DNA from: Zizania palustris | Taxonomy: Eukaryota > Streptophyta > Magnoliopsida > Poales > Poaceae | DNA: 64,000 bases | Assembly (NCBI GenBank): GCA_019279435.1 | Contig: JAAALK010000288.1 | Location: 78,464,255 to 78,528,254, forward strand | Reading direction: 5' to 3' | Shown here: positions 55,410 through 64,000 of the stretch, in pieces | Numbering within the stretch: the first letter of the stretch is position 1 | How the letters are laid out: each line of letters starts with the position of its first letter | Position numbers and translations under genes: made by a program | Notes under the pieces: generated by a model | Seen by the model: only the letters and a program-made list of their open reading frames with translations | Databases searched by the model: none | Told to the model about the DNA's origin: nothing

Positions 55410-57458
55410 CTAACACGCCCCCGCAGTCGAATCATCGGTAAAACCGATGTTCAGACTGGACCTAAACTCAGTGAAGACAGATGAAGGAAGACCCTTGGTG
55501 AAGATATCAGCAAACTGAGATGTCGATGGAACATGAAGTACTCGGACATCACCAAGAGCAACACGCTCCCGAACAAAATGTAGATCAATCTCCACATGTT
55601 TGGTGCGTTGATGTTGAACATGATTGGAGGACATGTAGACAGTGCTGATATTGTCGCAATATACGAAGGTTGTCTTGCGCAGAGGAGTGTGTAGCTCAGA
55701 CAGAAGTTGACGAAGCCAAGTAGCTTCAGCAACGGCATTGGCTACCGCGCGATACTCGGCCTCAGCACTGGAACGAGAGACTGTATTCTGACGCTTGGAG
55801 GACCATGAGACCAGGTTATCCCCAAGAAAGACCGCATAACCAGAGGTAGAGCGGCGAGTGTCGGGACAGCCAGCCCAATCGGCATCAGAATAGACAACCA
55901 GATCAGATAAAGCAGAGGGACGCACAAACAGACCCATATGCAGGGTGCCTCGAACATAACGCAGAATGCGTTTAAGAGCAGCAAGATGAGGCTCCCGTGG
56001 GTCATGCATATGGAGACAGACTTGCTGAACTGCATAAGAGATATCTGGCCTGGTGAAAGTCAAATACTGAAGAGCCCCAGCAAGACTGCGGAAATCAGTT
56101 GGGTCGGGAATGGGAGCACCATCGGCAGAAAGCTTTGGATTCACATCAACAGGTGTGGAGCATGGTTTGCAATCAGCCATACCAGCATGCTCAAGAATCT
56201 CAAGCATATACTGCCGTTGTGAGATAAAAAGACCTGACCCAGTGTGCTGAACATGCATGCCTAAAAAATGATGAAGTCGTCCCAAGTCCTTCATGGAAAA
56301 TTCCTGTTGAAGAGCATCAATAATGCAACGTAGGAAAATCATGGAGGAGGCTGTCAGAACAATGTCATCCACATAAAGGAGAAGATAGGCAGTGTCAGCT
56401 CTATTGTGATAGACAAATAGTGATGTGTCAGATTTGGCCTCCTTGAACCCAAGACGCGGAAGATGGGAGGCAAATCGATCATACCAAGCACGGGGTGCTT
56501 GCTTCAAGCCATAGAGAGAGCGGTTGAGCCGACACACATAGTCAGGATGAGTAGAATCCTCAAATCCTGAGGGCTGAATAGAATAAACTGTCTCTGTTAA
56601 GGTGCCATGGAGGAAGGTATTGTTGACATCCAGCTGATGAATTGGCCAAGAGCGGGAGACAGCTAAGGAGAGAACAGTCCGAACAGTAGCAGGTTTGACA
56701 ACAGGACTGAAGGTCTCAGCAAAATCAACACCAGGTCGTTGAGTGAAACCACGGAGTACCCAACGAGCTTTGTAGCGTTCAAAAGAACCATCTGCATTGA
56801 ATTTGTGTTTAAACACCCATTTCACTGTTACCACATTAGATTGAGGCAGTCGAGGAAGAAGATCCCAAGTGTGGTTGGAAAGGAGTGTTGAATATTCAAC
56901 CTCCGTGGCAGCGCGCCAATTGGGATCAGCCAATGCAGCACGATAACTCCGAGGAACAGGGGATAATTGGGCTGCCTCAAATAGTGCAGGTTGACGAAAA
57001 CCGTGCTTGCCACGTGTGATCATGCCATGCTGATTGATCACAGGTGGGACAAGTATAGCACCTTGTGGAAGATGCATAGAAGAGTCTGCTGCCGAGGAGG
57101 ATGATAGTGTTGGAGCAGGTGGTGAAGAGGTCGGTGTTGGTGGAGCCGTGCGTCTGGAGTAGACGAAACCGCGATACCGGCCTGTGGTCGGGGCGGTTGG
57201 CAGATCAGTAGAAGCTGGTTCTGAAACCAGCGTGGCTTCAGAAGGCCTGGAAGTCAGGATGCCAGGGGTAAAACTGAGTTCAGCAAGGGAATCTTGAGCC
57301 CTTGGAGCAGGAGCTGGAGGTCCTGTAAGAGGCAAAGATGGCGACAGCATCTGAGGAGCTGTTACCGAGTTAGTGTAATCCTCCAAAAAATCAAATGTCA
57401 TGGCTGAGGGCGGAGAGTTGTCCTCAGAAAATGGAAAAGAGGATTCGTCAAAGACCAC
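55410..57458 (-). pseudogene. copia reverse transcriptase and RNase H (open 682-aa segment)
   Basis: An uninterrupted frame covering the 3' part of the polyprotein. The RT region includes NVVTVKWVFKHKFNADGS, HQLDVNNTFLHG and the active site LLLYVDDIVL. RNase H-type motifs follow (VVYSDADWAGCPDTRRSTSG, SSAEAEYRAVANAV), ending near KHVEIDLHFVRERV. It lacks its own natural start because the pol frame is broken upstream. Confidence 0.9.
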
Positions 57459-57559
57459 ATGACGAGATATAATGACCCGATTTGTGTGACGATCAAGGCA
57501 AATATATCCTTTGTGATGAGGAGAATAGCCAAGAAAGACGCACAGGGAGGATCGGGGAG

Positions 57560-58423
57560 CTAGTTTGTGAATAGCTGTGGCTGAAATATTAGGATAGCAT
57601 TTGCAACCAAAACACGAAGATGGTCATATGAAGGGTGAGAACCAAGGAGAGTGAAGTGAGGAGTGGAAAGACCAAGTGTTTTGGTGGGTAGAATGTTTAG
57701 GAGATATGTGGCTGTAGTGAGTGCTGCTGCCCAAAAGGTGGGAGGAATGCTAGCCTGAAACAAAAGTGAGCGAATGACATTATTGATCGTGCGAATAATG
57801 CGCTCAGCTTTACCGTTTTGGGCCGAGGTGTAGGGACATAACATACGAAGGTGAATGCCATGGGACAGAAAAAATGTGCGAGTGGTGGAGTTGTCAAACT
57901 CGCGACCGTTGTCGCACTGTACTCCCTGAATGGATACCCCAAACTGTGTATGAACATAAGCAAGAAAATGAGAGATGGTTTGAAAAGTGTCTGATTTCAA
58001 ACGTAATGGAAATGTCCAAAGGTAGTGAGAATAATCGTCAAGAATAACAAGATAATACTTGTGACCCGAGACACTAACAACAGGGGATGTCCAAAGATCA
58101 CAATGTATTAGCTGAAAAGGATGTGTAGCACGTGAAGTTGATGCATGAAAAGGTAAACAAGTATGACGACCTAGCTGACAAGCATGATAGAGACTATCTC
58201 TTATACTTTTATTGTAAGAGATAGCAGACGAGTTAGCTAGAGAAGTCATAATGTCATGGCCAGGGTGTCCAAGACGCTGATGCCAAAGCGAAGATGAGGA
58301 AGATGCATGAAAGGCAGAAGCCGGAAACCGCAAGGGGTAGAGTGGTCCGACGCTGTCACATCTGATGAGTTCCTTCCGAGTAGGTAGATCCTTCACAGAA
58401 CAACCAAAAGGGTCAAACTCCAC
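57560..58423 (-). pseudogene. copia integrase segment, frameshifted at its C-terminus
   Basis: It has the GAG-pre-integrase zinc-binding part (SLWHQRLGHPGHDIM) and the integrase core (LVILDDYSHYLWTFPL, VQCDNGREFDN, AQNGKAERIIRTI). Near 57609 a run of four A's on the plus strand appears to be one base short, which shifts the frame before the conserved Gly-Cys segment and disconnects it from RT. Confidence 0.85.
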
Positions 58424-58599
58424 AGAACAATTGTTGTCAGTGGTAAATTGGCGAATAGAAATAAGATCCTTAATAATGTTTGGAGAAACAAGAACATTAT
58501 TAAGACGAATATTATGTGGAAGAGAGGTATAGCCAGTAGATGAAACTGGAATTAGATTCCGTTACCGACAACAATTGTAGAAGGTGAATGACAAGGTGA

Positions 58600-60951
58600 A
58601 GGAAAGGAATGTGAAAGGATACCAGAATCGAAGGTCATATGATTTGTTGCACCGGAGTCAAAATACCACTCCTGTTGAGGTGGCTGCTGAAGGGACATGG
58701 TCTAAAACTGTGCTGCAAGAGCCTGTTGATCCCATCCAGCAGCAGGAGAAGTGTATGGAGTGGCAGGGGGAAGAAATCCCCACTGACCAGGCCATTGCCC
58801 GTGCGGTCCAGCAGCAAGAAGAGCATGGGGTGGCCTGGTTGATCCAGAGAGAGGACGGGTTGGTGGTGTAGACTGTGTGCCAGGCCAAAGATGAATTGAT
58901 CCAGACCATGGATTGTAAAAACTGGGCCAAACAGCAGGAGAAGTTTGTCCTGTAACTCCACCAGAACCAGTACCACCAGCACCACCGTTGTGACCACTGC
59001 GACCCCTATTGCCACTGCGACCACTGCGTTTGCCCCTCTTGTTGCGCTGCTGTTGATGACCACCAGAGCCACTACTGGAATTTCCAGAAGTGGCAGAGTG
59101 GTGCTGGGGTTGAGATGGCGGGGGTCGAGAAGCTTCTGTTGCCAGGGAAGGAGCTGGTGGTGCAGTAGTACTACTGCCTGTAACAGTAAGAGCTGTGGCA
59201 GGAGCAGCCTTGGCCATGGTGAGTTCCTCCAACCGCAAATCATCACGAACTTGCAGGAAGGAGGGGAAAGGGTTGCTGCGGCGAAGATGAAGTCTAATGG
59301 CGGTGAAGCGTTCGTTGAGGCTGCGAATGACATTGAGGACGAGAGTACGATCAGAGATGGGTTCTCCAAGATCGCAGTGTTATAAAAGGCGCTAGGCGCT
59401 AGTCGGGCGGTGACCCGCCGCCTAGCGCCTAGGGGCGCCTAGGCGGCGCCTAGGCGGCGCCTAGGTCCCACTTCATTTTGCTAGTTCCCACTTCATTTTG
59501 CTAGTTCCTAGGCAACTTTTCTTCTTCCCACACCTGCCTTTTCTTCTTCCCACACCTGCCTTTTCTTCTTCCCACACCAGACAGCAGCTGTCCCCTCCCC
59601 TCCCCTCCACGACTTTTCTTCCAGGAGGCCAAGAAACTTTGCTGCTCCAGCTCCAGGCGCTTCCCCTTCCCTCTGTTCAGTTTTCCCCTCCCCTCTCTTC
59701 AGTCTTCCCCTCCGGTTTATGCCATGGTGGTGAAGAAGCAAGGTGGCGGCTACTGCGGTGCAGGACTCGCCGTGAGGAGGAGTGGCCGCCGGCTCCCCTC
59801 CCGCCGCCGGATCTGGCGGCCTGCTCCCCTCCCACCGCCGCCTACTTCCCTCCCGCCACCGGATCTGGCCGCGTGCGTGCCGCCGGTCGCCGGATCTGGC
59901 CGCGCGAGCGCCGCCGGTCGCCGGATCTGGCCGCATGCGCGTCGCCGGTCGCCGGATCTGGCCGCTTGCCTCCTTCCTCTCGCCGGATCTGGCTACCTGC
60001 TCCCCTTCCGCCGCCGGTTCCGGGCCGCCTAGGCGCCACGGTCAACCGCCTAGGCCGCGGTTGACCCGCCTAGGCGCCCCCACCCGCCCAGCCAGCCTCC
60101 GCGCGGCGGTGGGCTGGCGCCCAGCGCCTTTTGCCGCCTAGGCGGGCGCCTAGAGCCGCGTTTTAGAACACTGCAAGATCGCGAAGGTCCTCAGCCATGC
60201 GCTTGTAGCGGCGACAGTAATCAGTGATGGAGAGATCACCGTGATGAAAGGCCCGGAACTCCTGATCGGCGTAGAGGGCACGAGTGGTACGGTTGCCGAG
60301 AAACTGGGACTCAATGGCCAACCAAGTAACTCGAGCAGTAGCACCACGCTGAGAGATGGTGTCGGCGAGGTCGTCGGTGATGGCGCCGAGAAGCCATGTG
60401 CGGACAATGCAGTTCATGCGCACCTAATCAGGGGAAAGGGGTGCAACAACATCGGAGAGAACATGGTTGTCCAAGGAGTATTTACCGACGACCATAAGAA
60501 ACGATTCCCGCCATCGAGCGTAGAATGTCGAGGAGACGTAGAGGACCAGTGGTACAAGGGAGTGGATGTTCTGAACAACAACAGCTTGGGAGTGCAAGTT
60601 CAGAAGTGTCGCAGCCTCATGTTGAAGGAGAGCAGCATCAAAGGCAGGCAGATTGCCAATGACAGAAGGAGCATCATCCTCATGGCAGACTGGTTCTGCA
60701 GACGCGCGCTCGCGAGCAGCACGAAGAAGAGCATCATGGAGACGTGCTTCGGCTGCGTCACGCTTAGTTTGAGCGAGAGCGGCCTCACGTTCTGCCTCGG
60801 CCGCACGGGCGAGAGCAGCGTCTCGATTGGTCCTGGAGATGCGCTCGGTCTCCACTTGGGCTGCGCGATTTTCCTCAGCGCGCTGGAGAAGAGAGCCATC
60901 AACAGGATCAGTGGTGGTGAAAGGATCACCAGGAGGTGGCGGGAGAGCCAT
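58600..60951 (-). pseudogene. copia gag, interrupted by a stop and a hAT element
   Basis: The start is near 60951 (MALPPPPGDPFTTTDPVDGS), followed by an Ala/Glu-rich coiled coil and the gag core. A TAG falls at about 60424, after which the frame continues (VRMNCIVRTWLLGAITDDL, DYCRRYKRMAEDLRDL). The hAT insertion at 59375-60173 interrupts, and gag resumes (LVLNVIRSLNERFTAIRL) through a Ser/Gly/Gln-rich stretch to EWYFDSGATNHMT, the protease-site region. Confidence 0.85.
59375..60173. mobile_element. Non-autonomous hAT element inside copia gag, TSD CAAGATCG
   Basis: A 799-bp element with perfect ends CAGTGTT and AACACTG, continuing TATAAAA/TTTTAGA, flanked by CAAGATCG at 59367-59374 and 60174-60181. 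The 8-bp TSD and CAGTG ends define hAT. The subterminal regions are packed with GCGCCTAGGCG palindromes. The centre is GC-rich and contains a minisatellite, CGCCGGATCTGGCCGC plus spacer, repeated about six times at 59800-60000. Confidence 0.88.
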
Positions 60952-61192
60952 GGATCAAGCGTCGGAGAAGACGCTGAAGGAGCGGAAGAGAGGGAAGAGG
61001 ATCTAAACTACTGATACCATGTTAGAGAATATGTTTCTTGTATTAGAGATGAGAATCAGGATACAAATATATAGTCCTGAGACTCAACAGAATTCTAACA
61101 GAATCCCAGACTTGCAAGACAAGCAAGCCGGTGGACATGCCAACTGGCACAGTACTGGCACAGTACATCACAAAACACAGTAATGTCTAACA

Positions 61193-62230
61193 CTGTTGAA
61201 CCAATGGCCTTCTCTTTTGTTGCTTTAACTTATTCCTTAGCATTGCTTTATCTCCCAGGAAACAAGTTACTCTTGACTGCAGCTGCCCATTAAGCTGAGT
61301 ACAAAGGGCATGAGGGATCAAGATCATGATGCAAAGCAAATGGATCAAGATTATGATGCAAAGCAAAAGGTGTTTGGTATCAAAAAGAAATTTATTCCAT
61401 TCTTTCATCCACTGATGCTGTAGTTGCAGATTCTAGTTCATCAGGTTACTGAGAAAAAAGAACAATCACCTGCAAGCCATAGGTCATGAGCAAGAGAACA
61501 TTCCTGATGTATACTGATTTTGACCAAAAGGAGCATCTCAAAAGACATGTTAACCAGGAATACGACAAAACCAAAAGCTTCCTATACATATGAAAGGAGA
61601 AATACAATGGATTTAACATTTGGTTACTCTAATATTCTTGGCAAAAATATATCAGCAGCGCATTAGAATTCTGCACAAGATTTTGCAAGCTGGACAGAGA
61701 AAAATAGATGGACTAATGGAGACACACCCTGTGCATTCGCACCAGAATGAATTTGTGTTATTGCAGATAAACTCGTAGCCATGTGCATAGTTATAGACAA
61801 AGCCGTGAAATTTGAGGAACAACTGTAGAGAAACCAAATGCAAAACATGAGTTTCACATAGCCATCGGCAATGTACTGCAGCCATTATGAACTTAATTCA
61901 TTTTTTTTTGCAACCAACGACCTACGGTTTTACACTTCAGTCACAGCTTAACTCATGCAACCAAGTAACAGGCTTTTTGGATGTCCAGGAGAATAAGATG
62001 CTCCAAATGACCCCCCTCCCCTCCCCTCCCCCCCACCCCCCACCACATACACACTTTAGCATTACAATGAACACCAGTTCTTTAAAACAGCTGGCGCCAT
62101 AGTCACCTAATGGAACTACTGATGTTCTAGGTATCTACTGTCAGTTAGAAATAATTAAAATATCCTGACTTTTTCCCATTAATTGATTGGCCCCCTCCTC
62201 GGAATGTGAGAAATGCTACACCAACTCCTT
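61193..62230. other. Intergenic, no gene seen
   Basis: Probable spacer and 3' UTR of the minus-strand gene to the right. A C-rich tract (CCCCCCTCCCCTCCCC type) lies at about 62010-62045. Confidence 0.4.
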
Positions 62231-64000
62231 TCACTTCCCATACGATGTACGATAGATCCACCAGCTGCCCAGGATTCCAATGGTATGCAATACTTCTCTG
62301 TCTGCTAATTCAACTGTTCCAATGGCAAAGAACTTGTAATCTTTAGCCTCAACTTTCCTTGTACGCACAACCTGCATATAATTGCACAAGAGATCACACT
62401 GCATGAGGAAATAAAACAAGAAAATGGAAATTGCTGACTCGTGAATGTCAGCCTCACATATGATAGTATCACAAGGTTTTGCATACCACCACCACAAAGA
62501 CTTACATATAGAGGTGGGGCTCAAACTTAAATCCTATAAGCATGAAACACCAAACTGCCTTTATACATGGTAGGTATATCATTGATGTGGGTTATGTTTT
62601 TATATATAAGAGACTGGGAAAGATTTTATCTAAACTTTGTCATCTCACTATTGCTTTGGGGCTCAGACAAAACTACATAAGCCATGACTATGTAAACAGT
62701 GCAAAAGGTAGTAGAGTAAGACACCAATTAATGAAAATATGAAAAAAAAACATAAGCCTTACCTCCTCATTCCAAATTGCAGGATTTTGATGCACCTCTC
62801 CATGACGAACCTAAAACAGTTTTGCGCCATGTTAGTTCACCAGAAAAGAAAATACAACATCCTGTTCTGAGTTAAATATGTTGAGCAATATAACTAAATC
62901 TGAAACAATGCTATAATAGTTCCGTGCTGGCAGCCTGACACCATAAATTCATAATCACGAATGTGTTTCCATATGAAATGACATAAACATTTAACTAACC
63001 TCCCGAAGAAACAAATAAATTGAATACGGGTTAGGCCTTGAACTGTAGAGAAGAAGCAATATGTTGATGACCAGACCTAATGGGTTTTGCCAACCAAGTG
63101 CAATCAAAACAACCAAACCAAAAGGCAACTCATATTTCCTGACCAAAGGCCATAATTTGCTAATATGATATTTTGCTGAAGGTCCAGCGATGCCTTCTGT
63201 CTCTTCTGATCGTTGTTCTGCAATGAAAAAAATAAAGAAAGAAAGCACTAACATTTAAATTTTGCTTGATGCTACACCAAGAAAAGGAAATCAACTATCA
63301 GTGGCTAGGAGTAAGTCCAACAAAACATATATGAAATCGGATTATAGGACCTTGCATCCACATAACTATATTAAGAATCAAAACCAATTCCGAGATTGTA
63401 CCCATATTAGTATTCTCAGTAAAAAATGCTCCTGTCAAGCTACATCTAAGTATTCTCAGTAAAAAAATGCTCCTGTTAGGCTTCATCAACATGTACAGGC
63501 TAGTGTCTTGTGTCCAGAGGCAGAAATTTACCTTCAGCACTGGCAACCGTCTGCGAACAAAGAATGGCAGCAACGGTGAAGCCTACTCCAAGTTCCTTTA
63601 GCAGCTTGTGACCTAAACAAGAATACAAGATACTTAACATCAGTAAAATTGTGCAGGGCAGTTCGTATTGTAAGGTAAACTCATCGGATCCTGGCATAAT
63701 ATGTGTGATAAAGGGAGTAAATTCAGTGCACTGGTTTACGTATTAAAACTGAGGACAAATTGTTCTCGTCTAGAACGATGAACAGTTGAACACGGCAGCA
63801 CATGGGAGGCAACTCAAACAGAGCACAGAACTAAACTCCAAGGCTACCTGCTAGCTGCGGGTGGACTCCACGAAGCATTCTCCCCGCGAGGAAAGCTCCG
63901 AACTTGGGGGCGCCAGCTTGAAGCGCGGGACTCGAGCAGCGTGACCAAACCCTCTGCAACCCATGCTTGCCAACAACTGGAGGGATCCCTAACGCATCAG
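62231..64000 (-). CDS. Conserved plant membrane protein, 5' end beyond the window
   Basis: Minus-strand exons in consistent phase: 64000-63848 (partial), 63612-63532, 63217-63000, 62810-62763 and 62371-62231. The N-terminal part (VGKHGLQRVWSRCSS, FGAFLAGRMLRGVHPQL) looks like an organellar presequence or a soluble leader. Then come HKLLKELGVGFTVAAILCSQ, a hydrophobic segment YELPFGLVVLIALGWQNPLG with VINILLLLYSSRPNPYSIYL, and a C-terminal region VVRTRKVEAKDYKFFAIGTV ending WWIYRTSYGK. At least one or two membrane segments are likely. I do not recognise the family name. No lesion is seen. A start at the ATG of MLRGVH is possible, but the frame is open further upstream. Confidence 0.75.

Larger units (their letters stand above)
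55243..61192 (-). mobile_element. Ty1/copia retrotransposon, near complete, TSD CTGTT
   Basis: A 5950-bp element flanked by CTGTT at 55238-55242 and 61193-61197. The LTRs at 55243-55415 and 61020-61192 are both 173 bp, begin TGTTAG and end TAACA, and differ at five positions, all transitions (2.9%). On the minus strand the primer site TGGTATCAG follows the 5' LTR directly. Gag, integrase, RT and RNase H are in the copia order. The lesions seen are a hAT insertion in gag, a stop in gag and a frameshift after integrase. The short LTR hints at the Ale/Retrofit group. Confidence 0.95.

Noticed and set aside
59498..60064. 188-codon ORF and overlapping ORFs inside the hAT element
   Set aside because: They are Pro/Arg-rich products of the GC minisatellite; no transposase or host domain.

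Overview
This window is nuclear DNA from a grass, most likely a panicoid (inference). The evidence is intron-rich plant genes with GT-AG splice sites, GC-rich 5' exons of the kind seen in grasses, many grass-type MITEs (Stowaway CTCCCTCC ends, Tourist-like GGGTGTTTGG ends), solo LTRs, and Ty1/copia and Ty3/gypsy retrotransposons. Nothing points to a prokaryote or an organelle. The species cannot be named from the sequence alone.

Layout. 1-621 is the 3' end of a G-type lectin (SD2-like) receptor kinase. It is followed by a 5S-rRNA-derived fragment, a Tourist-like MITE, a decayed CACTA-type region and an antisense gypsy gag relic that itself carries a MITE. From about 13.6 kb back to 6.0 kb runs a minus-strand gene I do not recognise. 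Its third coding exon is split by a complete but decayed gypsy element (7757-11799, TSD GTTGA), and a TRIM element (6695-7440, TSD CATAA) sits further downstream in it. Three intact plus-strand genes with reconstructable exons follow: a Rolling-stone-like membrane protein (17508-20208, 333 aa), an ankyrin-TPR protein (22536-26230, 505 aa), and an LRR receptor kinase of the NIK3/CIK1 type (34123-40244, 630 aa) with a solo LTR in an intron. About 4.5 kb beyond the kinase is an intronless CLE peptide precursor (44740-45087). On the minus strand come a frameshifted COX5C-like sequence (48057-48309), a 574-aa P-class PPR protein (49635-51359), a universal stress protein gene with a one-base deletion (53333-55042), a complete copia element (55243-61192, TSD CTGTT) that contains a hAT insertion, and a conserved membrane-protein gene running off the right edge (62231-64000).

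How the genes relate. Most genes are unrelated neighbours, as is usual in a plant genome. The pairing of possible functional interest is the CLE peptide gene beside a CIK-type receptor kinase, because CIKs are co-receptors in CLAVATA/CLE signalling. I found no wholly new system. The most informative material is the dated, nested record of transposon insertions, many of them defined here by exact target-site duplications, and three host genes that carry clear lesions.
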